Source of the DNA: Fluviicola sp. XM-24bin1
GTDB taxonomy: Bacteria > Bacteroidota > Bacteroidia > Flavobacteriales_D > Crocinitomicaceae
Reading direction: 5' to 3'
DNA: 64,000 nt
Assembly: GCA_003149635.1 (NCBI GenBank)
Contig: QCWI01000003.1
Location: 248,001 to 312,000 of the forward strand
Shown: positions 44,021 to 52,879 of the stretch, in pieces
Layout of the letters: every line of letters begins with the position of its first letter
Position numbering within the stretch: position 1 is the stretch's first letter
The notes under the pieces: generated by a model
Told to the model about the DNA's origin: nothing
Databases searched by the model: none
Seen by the model: only the letters and a program-made list of their open reading frames with translations
Made by a program: the position numbers and the translations under genes

Positions 44021-46181
44021 TGGCGTCAAAAATACTATTTCGATCTGTGAATAAGGCCAATAAGAAGGCATCAAATACAAAGGCCACGGCGATTCCAATC
44101 AAAAAGGCCCAGCCGAAGGGTTGCACCCAATCGTATCCTGAGAACAAAAACGCTCCGAATCCAACCGCCAAAACAACGGAAGTAACAGCAATGGGATACA
44201 GCGATCCTTTCGATGCTGCATCTCGGTGCAGTAACAAATAAATGGAATCATCGACGCACAATCCCATGATGACGGTGAAGAAGAAAAGCGAAATCGGATT
44301 TAGGTCGCTGCCGAATAAAATCATGATCAACAACGCGACAATCAATGGGAGGGAGTTGGCTAAAAGCGTTGCAAGGAAGATGGTGAAGTTGCGCACAAAA
44401 ACAAAGGTGATGAGCGCTCCGAAAAGAATGCTAATTAAGATGCCGAGCAATATGTTCTCCGAGAAACGTTGGGTAGTGGTATCGTTGTGATAGGCCACTC
44501 CAGATAATGACGCGGTGAGTTCTTTCGGCGGCGGATTCTTCTTGAGGAAAGTTTCCATATTATCCCAACTCACCAGTGCTTCGTCTAGGTCGAAATTCGA
44601 GAAACTGAAGCGAATGCGTGCTACACCTTTATCGTGCCGAACGATATTGTCGCCACCCAATAGCTCCATATTGTTGAGAAACAAACTGTCGTATTCAACG
44701 GGATACGAAAACGCTCCGGGATGTCCGTTGCGTTGGAATCTATGGTAGCGTTTGGCCAAAATCGTAGGACTGGAAATCACCTTAATTGGAAATTGTTTGT
44801 GCATTTCTACTTCCAGTTTTTCGAGATATGCCATCGATTTGGGGTTCCACAAATCCGAGGGTTGATTGTATGTGAAATGGATCGTTCCCGTCTTATCGCC
44901 GAAGAAATGATCGCCCATAATATCCACAGCTTCGAAAGCAGGATGATCACCTTCCGTCACGTACGGGACGTTGTTAATTGTGCTTTTGTTCCAAACTAAA
45001 ATAGCGAGTAGCACTGCGATAACGCCCGATCCAGCCAGCAACCAATATCGTTTGGATCGCCAGCGTTCCACATATTTTGAATGAAAATGATTCCATTTCG
45101 AGCCTGTTCCTTCCTTCAAAAGACGCATGTGCGGAGTAAGCAATCGGATGGCAACGAAACGCGATGTCAAAAAAGCAAAAACAACCCCGACAATGGACAA
45201 CAGTGAAATATCAGTAAGTGTCGGACTGTCGGATAAAATGAGAAAAAGAACGAATCCCACCATGTTCGTGAGCGAGGTCAACATCATAGGTCGATGCAGA
45301 GATTTTCCCAGTTGTTTACGCAATTCCGCTGGCGAACTTGCAGTGCTTCGTAATTTGTGATGCGTGTAGGTGAGGTGCATCAAATCCGTGAAGGAGAGCA
45401 CAATCAACATACACGGAATGGCGACCATATGGAGAGAAAACCACATATCCGTGAAATACACGAACAAGGTCGTTAGCGACAAACTGAAAATGATCATGGA
45501 AGCAATGAAGAGCAAACCTCTCAATGACCCGGTAAAGATCAAGAAGAGCAAAAGGATAATGGCAAAACTAATCGCGCTCAGGATCAAGGTTTCTTGCTGA
45601 TTGTCGGCGCGAAGTTCATTTTCAATGGCGAAATAATCCAAGGGCAAAACGGTTACCTCCTCGTGATGCATTTCCTGATCAAATACCTGAACGTTGGCAT
45701 CTGAATACTTATCAGACGGAACAAAAAGCAAGGCGTATTTTCGGTTCTTCGAAAGAAATTTTCTTGTAATATCTTGGAAGGCATCCGCTCGTTGATACCA
45801 TTTTTGAAAGCGCGCTTCCGACTCCAACGGAACGAAATTCTTTTTTCGGATACCAAGGAACGTTTGAACAGGAAAGGGAACGTTGGTGATGCTCAGTGTT
45901 TGTAGTGAATCGTTGACGTGCCACCATTTTGTCGCACGATCCATCCATTGAAAATCTTCGTAGCGCTCCCATTTTTTATCGTGCTTGAGCACCAAAATGT
46001 TTATGGGATATCCGTTGCTCTCGAAATTGGCCTCAAAAGCTTCTAATTCCAATCGATCTTCTTCGGGAATTAAGGTATAAGCATCCGGATTGCTTTGAAA
46101 GGGAATCTCGGGAGCGAACCACATGGCGAGGGCAACACAGAGCACGATAATCGCATACCAAATCCACCGCAGTTTATCCAT
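44013..46181 (-). CDS. RND/MMPL-superfamily exporter (second gene)
   Basis: 722 aa, twelve membrane helices in two halves, each with one helix, a large outer loop (about 30-195 and 405-560) and five helices. SFTDLMHLTY in the first half and GLCVDDSIYLLLHRD in the second are the paired helix-4 motifs of MmpL/HpnN-type lipid exporters, with acidic residues for proton coupling. Unlike drug-type RND pumps, there is no adjacent membrane-fusion or TolC-like gene. Export or periplasmic extraction of a lipid made by the neighbours is the natural reading (inference). Overlaps both neighbours by eight bases. Confidence 0.85.
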   Translation of the reverse strand: MDKLRWIWYAIIVLCVALAMWFAPEIPFQSNPDAYTLIPEEDRLELEAFEANFESNGYPINILVLKHDKKWERYEDFQWMDRATKWWHVNDSLQTLSITNVPFPVQTFLGIRKKNFVPLESEARFQKWYQRADAFQDITRKFLSKNRKYALLFVPSDKYSDANVQVFDQEMHHEEVTVLPLDYFAIENELRADNQQETLILSAISFAIILLLFLIFTGSLRGLLFIASMIIFSLSLTTLFVYFTDMWFSLHMVAIPCMLIVLSFTDLMHLTYTHHKLRSTASSPAELRKQLGKSLHRPMMLTSLTNMVGFVLFLILSDSPTLTDISLLSIVGVVFAFLTSRFVAIRLLTPHMRLLKEGTGSKWNHFHSKYVERWRSKRYWLLAGSGVIAVLLAILVWNKSTINNVPYVTEGDHPAFEAVDIMGDHFFGDKTGTIHFTYNQPSDLWNPKSMAYLEKLEVEMHKQFPIKVISSPTILAKRYHRFQRNGHPGAFSYPVEYDSLFLNNMELLGGDNIVRHDKGVARIRFSFSNFDLDEALVSWDNMETFLKKNPPPKELTASLSGVAYHNDTTTQRFSENILLGILISILFGALITFVFVRNFTIFLATLLANSLPLIVALLIMILFGSDLNPISLFFFTVIMGLCVDDSIYLLLHRDAASKGSLYPIAVTSVVLAVGFGAFLFSGYDWVQPFGWAFLIGIAVAFVFDAFLLALFTDRNSIFDANV

Positions 46182-47190
46182 CGCTCATCAATTTTTCAAG
46201 GAATGGAATCACGGATTGCGCAATTTTCTTGTGGCCTTTCGCATTCGGATGACTGTCGTACGGCAAATGTGTGTACTTTTTACTCTTGAATGAGAATCCG
46301 ACGTTGAGCCAATGGCTCATTTTCAGTTGCTTTTCCAAGGCTTTCGTTTCGTGATTGGAATCCAGACAAATGACTCCAAATGCAACGCCTTTTTTATCAC
46401 AAAGATCTTGCATTTCCTTGATGAGACTTGCCGTCACCTTGATCGGATCGCAATCCGGTTCCTTGCTTTTGTCGCGGAGGTTTTGTAGCAAATTGATCGA
46501 AGCCGACCAGTATCTACCCGGAATTTCCGAGTACAAATCTTCCCATTTCGCGTGCTTAACCTTGCCAGATGTATTATCGAAATAAGGGAATCGTGCCCCA
46601 TTCATTCTGTCGTCTACATCAGATGACGATCGGCGGTATCCAATGCGCAAATTGGCGCGGTAATTCTGAGATAAAACCGTTCGAATGAAATGTACAGAGG
46701 AGAGGCAAAGCACTACGCATTCGGGCGTCTCATTTATAAGTCGTTCTCGCAATTGAAGCAGATGTTGCGCTGTACCGTATCCAACTACAGCTGCATTTTC
46801 AACCTTCCAATCGTGATGTTTTTTTTGCGTGATGGCGGTGAAAGATTCATTGTCATTTACCCCATATCCGTAGGTGTAGGAACATCCTAGAAATAAAACT
46901 TTATTGATGCATGCTTCAAATTTTTTTGGGATGAATCGTTGTCCGTTTTCTTGATGCGTCGCTTTGAATTTTACTTTTTTGTTGAGTTTCAATCGATATG
47001 TTCCGGGGTTGAGTTGAATCCCTAGGTTCGCGTCGGCGACATACGGATTTTTTGGTTTGGAAACGACTTCATAGTCCGTATTTGCGTAAGGACGGTATCC
47101 CATGATCCAAAGCAATCCTTCGAGCAATGCGAAGGTAATGACGGAGTAGATCAGTGTATATTTCAGTCCGGAGACGAAGCGCTTTTTCAC
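46174..47190 (-). CDS. Membrane-anchored SGNH/GDSL hydrolase or acyltransferase (first gene)
   Basis: 338 aa. One N-terminal helix (YTLIYSVITFALLEGLLWIMG) is followed by a periplasmic SGNH domain: block I FLGCSYTYGYG (serine within G-C-S-Y-T), block V DSHPNAKGHKKIA giving the Asp and His of the dyad. Such anchored SGNH domains often acylate or deacylate glycans and lipids. The start is GTG at 47190, next to a candidate promoter whose predicted start site is at or beside that GTG. It leads the operon and overlaps the exporter by eight bases. Confidence 0.78.
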   Translation of the reverse strand: MKKRFVSGLKYTLIYSVITFALLEGLLWIMGYRPYANTDYEVVSKPKNPYVADANLGIQLNPGTYRLKLNKKVKFKATHQENGQRFIPKKFEACINKVLFLGCSYTYGYGVNDNESFTAITQKKHHDWKVENAAVVGYGTAQHLLQLRERLINETPECVVLCLSSVHFIRTVLSQNYRANLRIGYRRSSSDVDDRMNGARFPYFDNTSGKVKHAKWEDLYSEIPGRYWSASINLLQNLRDKSKEPDCDPIKVTASLIKEMQDLCDKKGVAFGVICLDSNHETKALEKQLKMSHWLNVGFSFKSKKYTHLPYDSHPNAKGHKKIAQSVIPFLEKLMSDG

Positions 47191-47194
47191 AATT

Positions 47195-47225
47195 CAAAGG
47201 TAGAGATTGTTGGCAATTACGGAAA
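47195..47225 (-). promoter_or_regulatory. Candidate promoter of the SGNH-RND-GT2-GT-C operon
   Basis: TACCTTTG (47195-47202, minus strand) matches TAnnTTTG, and TTTC (47222-47225) sits 19 bases upstream in place of TTTG. Only four bases separate it from the GTG start, implying a leaderless message or a later start. Confidence 0.45.
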
Positions 47226-47257
47226 CATAGTGCTATTATCATCGCTACCGACCTAAA

Positions 47258-47293
47258 TCTAATGTCTAGCATCTAGCGTCTCCTAGTCTATTC
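47258..47293. repeat. TCTAG-rich fragment, related to the feo-flanking repeats
   Basis: TCTAATGTCTAGCATCTAGC followed by GTCTCCTAGTCTATTC resembles the ends of the 127-bp elements at 19710 and 22196. It is too short to be a full copy. Confidence 0.4.
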
Positions 47294-47410
47294 TTATTGA
47301 TCCTGAGAAACATATTTGCAAAATCTTCTTCTGTCACGGAACGTCAAATTTGTTCTGTGATTTCTTGTGAAATATTTGTAACATTACTTGAATACTTTTA
47401 ATTTGACGAC

Positions 47411-47803
47411 ATGGGACTGTCCTCACAGAGTACTTCGAAACCTGGAAGTCAGCAAGGAAAAGCACAAAAACCTTCTGAGAACCGTAAGTAAATTGCGCAA
47501 CATCCGGATGATAAAATTGCGCGAATTCGAGAAATTTTTGCACAATCAAATGAACGGCAATCCTTTGTGCCGGAAGTGGAAGACTTCAGCACGAATTTCG
47601 ATGGCAAGAAGCCGGAAAAAGATGGATCAGGAGCCAAACTTGACAGCAAGACGCAGCAAAAGATGGAATCTGGTTTTGGAACCGATTTCAAAGAAGTTTC
47701 TCCCAGATACGGTGCCGTAGCTGATATGCTCCTCAGTCTTCGGAATAATTGCTGGGATTTCGAAAAACTGCAGCGATGCACCGCGCTTCCATGCTTGATT
47801 TGA
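47411..47803 (+). pseudogene. Decayed DUF4157 (eCIS-core-like) protein gene
   Basis: A single frame from the ATG at 47411 reads MGLSSQSTSKPGSQQGKAQK, stops at TAA 47489-47491, then continues in frame through IARIREIFAQSN to GSGAKLDSKTQQKMESGFGTDF (47615-47687 region). That last piece fits the DUF4157 opening pattern: small-rich, L, then M/T-E-x-x-F-G-x-D-F. This domain is known mainly from proteins linked to extracellular contractile injection systems. The expected following HT strand region is missing, and the frame ends at 47803. No injection-system genes are in the window. Identification rests on one motif, so moderate confidence. Confidence 0.5.
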
Positions 47804-47901
47804 CTTCCGATTCAGACGGTTTCCGATGGGATCCGAAGTCTCCAGAATTGATTCAGTTCAATGATTGGTTCGAGAATCGCGTGGGAGAATTACTGGTCTA
47901 G
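47776..47901 (+). pseudogene. Coding-like fragment in a shifted frame
   Basis: From the ATG at 47776 another frame reads MHRASMLDLTSDSDGFRWDP then SPELIQFNDWFENRVGELLV and stops. Its composition is protein-like, but it has no recognisable family. It may be the 3' remnant of the DUF4157-like gene after a frameshift or deletion, or of a different lost gene. Confidence 0.35.
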
Positions 47902-47959
47902 GACGAATCGCATTTCTCAATGTTAGGTGTTTGTTTCTTTGTAATTTAGCAGCGAAACA

Positions 47960-48619
47960 ATGGCGACCAACGTAAAAGAGAACTACCTCAAGGCAATATT
48001 TTACCTCGACAAGGAGGATCCCAACATTTCGTTATCCGATTTGAGTAAGGAAATGGGCGTGAGTATTCCGACTGTGAACAGCATGGTGAAGCGCCTGCAA
48101 GAGGAAAAGTGGGTCGTGTATCAGAAGTACAAACCACTCAAACTCACGGCAAAAGGACGCAAGACGGCCGCATTAATCATTCGAAAGCACCGACTTACTG
48201 AAATGTTCTTGGAGAAATTCATGGGATTTGGATGGGAAGAAGTACACGATATTGCCGAAGAAATTGAGCACGTACGCATCGAAAAATTTTTCGATCGTAT
48301 GGATGAGTTGTTGGGCTTCCCAGCAATGGATCCACATGGATCGCCGATCCCGGATAAAGACGGGAACATCAAACCGCGCGATTTCAAAGTCCTATCGGAT
48401 ATAGAAGCAGGGAAGGTAGTTCGAATAAGTGCTTTGAAAGAGAGCTCGCAGGAGTTTTTGCATTATCTCAACCGCCAGCAAATCAAGTTGGGAACAGTCA
48501 TGGAAGTCATACGCATCGAAGAGTTTGACAAAAGCGTTCAGGTGCAATTGAAAGAGCAACCGAATCCGATGGTGTTAAGCGCGGATGTTTCGAGTCGCTT
48601 GTTGGTAGATATTCTTTAA
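47960..48619 (+). CDS. DtxR/MntR-family metal-dependent regulator
   Basis: 219 aa. A winged helix (1-65; SLSDLSKEMGVSIPTVNSMV) is followed by the dimerisation and metal-binding region with HRLTEMFLEKFMGF, EEVHDIAEEIEHV and DPHGSPIPD. A C-terminal FeoA/SH3-like domain covers about 140-219 (LGTVMEVIRIEEF). These proteins bind Mn or Fe and then repress uptake genes. The feo operon is 26 kb away and no metal transporter is adjacent, so its targets are unknown. It is followed by a tandem heptamer repeat. Confidence 0.9.
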   Translation: MATNVKENYLKAIFYLDKEDPNISLSDLSKEMGVSIPTVNSMVKRLQEEKWVVYQKYKPLKLTAKGRKTAALIIRKHRLTEMFLEKFMGFGWEEVHDIAEEIEHVRIEKFFDRMDELLGFPAMDPHGSPIPDKDGNIKPRDFKVLSDIEAGKVVRISALKESSQEFLHYLNRQQIKLGTVMEVIRIEEFDKSVQVQLKEQPNPMVLSADVSSRLLVDIL

Positions 48620-48676
48620 GAGTAAATAATAAATAAGAAATCATGAATGTTGAATAGGGGGGGATTCGTTTAACTT

Positions 48677-48753
48677 CCTTATTCCTTATTCCTTATTCCT
48701 TATTCCTTATTCCTTATTCCTTATTCCTTATTCCTTATTCCTTATTCCTTATT
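48677..48753 (+). repeat. Tandem repeat, 11 x CCTTATT
   Basis: Eleven exact seven-base units fill the space between the DtxR-family gene and the 3' end of the TonB receptor gene (four bases from its stop). They read AATAAGG on the other strand. A G-run (48655-48661) lies just before. Such exact arrays change length by slippage. Confidence 0.95.
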
Positions 48754-48757
48754 CTCC

Positions 48758-51367
48758 CTACTTTAACTCCAATCGAATCACCGCATTTGGTGTAATTCCG
48801 AGAAAGTATTTATCAATCGCAAAGGCGCGGATTTCAATGTCTCCGTTTTCCTCCACTTCTTCCAATTCGTAGCGTCGACTCAGGATGTTTAGTTTGTTAT
48901 AGACGTTATAACAAGAGGCTCCCATTTTCAGATTCCAACGTTTATCTGGGTTGTTGAGAATGTTATAAAAGATGGTCACATCTAGCTGGTGAAATGGGCT
49001 AAATCGTGAACTATAAGCGGATTGATATTGAATCTCGTACGCGTCAATGCCATCTACTGGATCACCCAATAAGGCTACCTCACCTAATGCAGTGTACGGC
49101 ATGCCCGTGGCAATTTTTAATGCTGCTGAGAATTCGAAATTGCGCCATTTCAACGAATTCCCCCAACGGAACATATGCGGTTGATTGAATGGTGCCACAA
49201 AAGATTCTTCCGAAAAATCCAAGAAGGTATAATCCACCCTGCTATACGAATAGGAAATCCATGAGCGGAAGTTTTTCCAACGCTTCTTCACCAAAACATC
49301 AACTCCGAGCGATAAAGCGTCACCTCTAAGAAGTCCAGAGCTGAACGTAGGATTGTCGGAGAAGGAAACAATATTCAACAACTCTTTGGCATATCCTTCC
49401 ACTTCAACGAGCCACCCTTTCTTGTAAAACACAATTCCGAAATCGCCAATAAATCCGCGAACGACGGGAATTTCAGAAGTATCCGCCATGACCCAGACAC
49501 GGTTCGCTAATCCCAATTCGATATCGTCCAATTGATCGATTTGAGATACGAATTGATGTTGCATTCCAAACGCCGATTTGATCGTCCACGACTTATTGAG
49601 ATTGTACTGCGCATGGACACGTGGCTCCAAGTAGAATTGGTCGTCACCGGTAAAAAAAGATCCGCGAACTCCCGCTTTCAACAACCATTTCGACTTGCTC
49701 CAGATGTAGTTTCCGTTTACGCTGTGAATGACCGCCGCATTGGAACCAACAGAGCTTACGCTATCCACTTCTTCGTTGAATGAGATTCCGTAATCTACTT
49801 GATGTCGTGTCATCTGATACCCAAAATCGAAGGTATTGGAGGAGTCCAATTCGTAGGTTGTGTTAAGTTTTACGTCTATGTGGGAAATGAAGTTGGATTT
49901 GGCTTGCTGCTCATCGAAACTGACAGAATCATCGAACAATTCAAAATAGGACAGATCGAAATTGTAATCGTAATTAGTGGCGCTCATTTCTACTAAAGAA
50001 GCCCATTTTTCATTCCATGTGTGCTCGTATTTCAGGCCGATACCACGACTCGTTGAACTCACTACATTTGATAAAGATTCCCGATCGTTTCCATCTACAA
50101 ATTCGGTGAAATAATTCAACTCGTTATTTGCGAAAATCCCACTGATGGAGAGGTAATTGTTCTCGTTCGGCTGATAAATCACTTTCGCGTTGAGGTCTTG
50201 ATATACAAAATTGTTGACCGTTTGAAATTGTGTGGATGTCTCTCCAGGTTCGCCCTCTACAACTCCTTCATCTGAAAGCCCAATCGCTGTTTCTTGATAT
50301 ACACGATTGGCGTAGCTGTTGTAGGTGGGTGAAGGCCAAATGTTGAGGAAAGATCGTCGGCCCGATACCATCACGCCCAATTTTTCTGTGACTGGAGTTG
50401 CCAGATACAAATCGCTTTGCAAGAAGTTAACTCCTGCAGAACCGATCATTTTCGTTGGAACACGTTCTATGGAGTGCAAATCGATCAGTCCGGAGGCGCG
50501 ACCACCATAATAAGGGTCGTATACACCACGGTACAAATCCGCGCGATCAATGATGTTCGGATTGATGGATGAAATCATCCCATTAAAATGTCCGGGTTGG
50601 TACACGGGAATTCCATCCCACAGCAATTGATTTTGATCGGCCGTACCGCCCCGAATTTGAATTTCGTTTACCGTAGCGCTCGCCGAGTTAATCCCTGGAA
50701 CCGTTTGCACTAATTGGAAAATATCCGATTCTGTAGTTCCCGGAACCGAGCCCAGTTTGTCGGGTTCAATGCTCAGTGCAGAAGCCTCATCTCCTGTAAA
50801 CATTCCTTCAGTAAGGTATTCAACCACGACTTCCGGATAATCGATTAAATCGATGTCCAATTCGACGTTTGACGATTGCTTCAAACTCACTGCGGAAATG
50901 CGCTGCTTTTTATACCCCAAGGCTGAAATCTCTACCGTTGGAGGGTTGTCACTTTTATACTTTAAGGTGTAATTTCCATTGTAATCGCAATAGGCACCTT
51001 TCCGAGAATTCAAGATTCGGAGTTTGGCGTAAGGGATGGGATTTCCATCCGCATCACGAATCGTCCCAGAGATTTTCCATTCCACGCTGGAGGGCTGAAT
51101 GGAGTAGTAATTTCGCTTCACTTTCGCGAAAGTAAGCTCGGTATTCTTGAGGATGATTTTCAGCGCTTCATCGACCGAAACATTCGTGAAATTTGCGGTA
51201 ATGGTAACGGCTTCCACCAACTTGGGATCGTAGGCAAGTTTGATGCTATGTTCCTTCTCTAGATCATCTAAAACGCTTTCCAATGAGGCATTCGTATAGT
51301 TCCCCGAGACCTGTGCAGATCCGAATTTGACAACCAGCATAAGTAGAAGAACAAGAAGATATCGCAT
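48758..51367 (-). CDS. FecA-type TonB-dependent receptor with N-terminal signalling domain
   Basis: 869 aa from the ATG at 51367; a GTG at 51382 would add five residues before the signal peptide (MRYLLVLLLMLVVKFGSAQ). Domains in order: secretin/TonB short N-terminal (STN) domain about 22-90 (ASLESVLDDLEKEHSI), carboxypeptidase-regulatory-like about 95-180, plug about 200-320 (VNEIQIRGGTADQNQLLWDG), then the 22-strand barrel. Together with the upstream FecR and sigma genes, this is an outer-membrane receptor that should signal ligand binding to its anti-sigma factor. No SusD partner follows. The ligand is unknown (siderophore, oligosaccharide or peptide). Confidence 0.88.
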   Translation of the reverse strand: MRYLLVLLLMLVVKFGSAQVSGNYTNASLESVLDDLEKEHSIKLAYDPKLVEAVTITANFTNVSVDEALKIILKNTELTFAKVKRNYYSIQPSSVEWKISGTIRDADGNPIPYAKLRILNSRKGAYCDYNGNYTLKYKSDNPPTVEISALGYKKQRISAVSLKQSSNVELDIDLIDYPEVVVEYLTEGMFTGDEASALSIEPDKLGSVPGTTESDIFQLVQTVPGINSASATVNEIQIRGGTADQNQLLWDGIPVYQPGHFNGMISSINPNIIDRADLYRGVYDPYYGGRASGLIDLHSIERVPTKMIGSAGVNFLQSDLYLATPVTEKLGVMVSGRRSFLNIWPSPTYNSYANRVYQETAIGLSDEGVVEGEPGETSTQFQTVNNFVYQDLNAKVIYQPNENNYLSISGIFANNELNYFTEFVDGNDRESLSNVVSSTSRGIGLKYEHTWNEKWASLVEMSATNYDYNFDLSYFELFDDSVSFDEQQAKSNFISHIDVKLNTTYELDSSNTFDFGYQMTRHQVDYGISFNEEVDSVSSVGSNAAVIHSVNGNYIWSKSKWLLKAGVRGSFFTGDDQFYLEPRVHAQYNLNKSWTIKSAFGMQHQFVSQIDQLDDIELGLANRVWVMADTSEIPVVRGFIGDFGIVFYKKGWLVEVEGYAKELLNIVSFSDNPTFSSGLLRGDALSLGVDVLVKKRWKNFRSWISYSYSRVDYTFLDFSEESFVAPFNQPHMFRWGNSLKWRNFEFSAALKIATGMPYTALGEVALLGDPVDGIDAYEIQYQSAYSSRFSPFHQLDVTIFYNILNNPDKRWNLKMGASCYNVYNKLNILSRRYELEEVEENGDIEIRAFAIDKYFLGITPNAVIRLELK

Positions 51368-51383
51368 ATAGTCAGTCTGCACC

Positions 51384-52319
51384 TTAATCTATAACGACAA
51401 TAGTACCACTTTCTTTTGTGTATTTAAGTTGCATCGGGCCAAAAATGAGTGCTAATGCCTGATCTAGGTTATCGTGTGGGAACGCGCCATGATAGGTACG
51501 TCCGTTAATATCTGCTTTTACTTGAATTTTGATGGCATACTGTGCTTCGAGCTCTTCCAAAACATCTTGTAATGGAACCTCTTCGAAAGTACTGTAGCCC
51601 AATTGCCAATCCGGTTTCTCGTTGATTTCAGGTTCCCAGTTGTTCGCTAGGATTCCTTTGTTCATTCGGGCAGCCATTCCTTTGGTTAAAATGGTGCTTG
51701 CCCCTTTTGAGTCGGTCACGCGAACCTTACCCGTGTAACAAATGACCTCGGTTCTATCGTTTCGATCCAAAACATTGAATTGCGTTCCTAAAACCTCCAC
51801 AGTTCCGTGTTGTGTTGTTACGCGGAAGCGTTTTCCTTTTTTGACGGTAAAGAGAGCCTCCCCCTTCAATTCAACATTTCGTTCTTTTTTCCAACTTCCT
51901 TTGTTGAAGATAATGGAAGAATTGGCGTTCAAAGCCACGGTGGAATTGTCCGGTAATTTCACTTCTTTGCGCTCGCCATCCGCCACAGAAATGGTGGTGT
52001 TTTCAACGGCTGCGTCCCCAATTAAGAACAGGGATCCAATTCCGATCAAAACTAAAATACTGGCGGCAACTGCCAGGAATCGAGAGCGCGGCATTCCGAT
52101 AATTTTGGCCTTCGGAGGTGCGTTGCGTTTCTCTTTCAATCGCTCATAAGCAGCATCAGTGTCAAACGAACCGACTTCCAGTTGTTCTGAATATTCGGCT
52201 ATCACCTGATAGGAGCGGTACGCCTCCGATTGCTCGAATTCGATCCGTTCTTCCTCTGTTAGTTCCCCGGCAAGCCAGCGTCCTAATAGTTCGTCAGATA
52301 TGTCTTTTTCTTCTGCCAT
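51384..52319 (-). CDS. FecR-family anti-sigma factor
   Basis: 311 aa. A cytoplasmic anti-sigma part (ISDELLGRWLAGELTEEERIEF) leads to one membrane span (about 82-101), then the periplasmic FecR domain (ISVADGERKEVKLPDNSTVA) and a C-terminal DUF4974-like STN fold (VPLQDVLEELEAQYAIKI). It should hold the upstream sigma factor inactive until the receptor signals. 38 bases behind the sigma gene and directly before the receptor. Confidence 0.92.
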   Translation of the reverse strand: MAEEKDISDELLGRWLAGELTEEERIEFEQSEAYRSYQVIAEYSEQLEVGSFDTDAAYERLKEKRNAPPKAKIIGMPRSRFLAVAASILVLIGIGSLFLIGDAAVENTTISVADGERKEVKLPDNSTVALNANSSIIFNKGSWKKERNVELKGEALFTVKKGKRFRVTTQHGTVEVLGTQFNVLDRNDRTEVICYTGKVRVTDSKGASTILTKGMAARMNKGILANNWEPEINEKPDWQLGYSTFEEVPLQDVLEELEAQYAIKIQVKADINGRTYHGAFPHDNLDQALALIFGPMQLKYTKESGTIVVID

Positions 52320-52357
52320 TTGCTATTGAAACAGGTTTCTCTCAATAAACCCTACCG

Positions 52358-52879
52358 TTATTTTAATTCTTTTATCTTCGACCTCAATGTTTTGAGGGCT
52401 TTTCCCATTCGTTTTTCTATTGCTTTCACGCTCACACCAAGGGCTTCGGCAATTTCGTTGTATGTCATTTTATCGATGCGATTCATCAAAAACACTTCGC
52501 GTTGTGTTTCAGGTAAATCGGCAATTGCGGCTTCCAAACGCGCTTTAAATTCATCCTCTTCCATCTTAAACTCTGGTGTTTCGATGGTGGTATTCGCTGT
52601 CGGATTGGCATTCACGAATTTCAATCGCACCTTTAAGTGGGCCATTTCATTCTTGAAAGCATTCGTTGCAATGGTATAGAGGTAACTTTTGGCTTTGGAA
52701 GGGATTACTTTTCCGCAATTCTCCCAGAGTTTGATGAAGGCGTCCTGTACCAAATCATCCGCCTGCCCTTCTTCGCTCCCCCGATAAATGAGGTAGTTGC
52801 GAAGTGGTTTGGCCAGTTGCGTAAACAACCCGTGATAGGTCTCCTCAGCACATACGTTATTTTCTTCTCGCTCCGTCAC
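52358..52879 (-). CDS. FecI-like ECF sigma factor, start uncertain
   Basis: 173 aa if started at the GTG at 52879. Region 2 has EGQADDLVQDAFIKLWEN and region 4 LPETQREVFLMNRIDKMTYN plus the helix-turn-helix EIAEALGVSVKAIEKRM. The frame is open further to a TTG at 52981, but that extension (CEGEGEIHLITHTHTLTL) reads like translated repeats. No ATG start exists. The GTG lies inside the arm of a perfect hairpin (52877-52910), which may control translation. It is the first gene of the sigma-FecR-receptor set. Confidence 0.8.
   Translation of the reverse strand: MTEREENNVCAEETYHGLFTQLAKPLRNYLIYRGSEEGQADDLVQDAFIKLWENCGKVIPSKAKSYLYTIATNAFKNEMAHLKVRLKFVNANPTANTTIETPEFKMEEDEFKARLEAAIADLPETQREVFLMNRIDKMTYNEIAEALGVSVKAIEKRMGKALKTLRSKIKELK

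Noticed and set aside
47388-47720. 110-residue plus-strand frame at 47388
   Set aside because: It is lysine/arginine-rich without structure, and the overlapping frame from 47411 carries the DUF4157-like motif instead.
48677-48753. CRISPR array
   Set aside because: The seven-base units are contiguous with no spacers, so this is a simple tandem repeat; no CRISPR-like array or cas gene was seen elsewhere.
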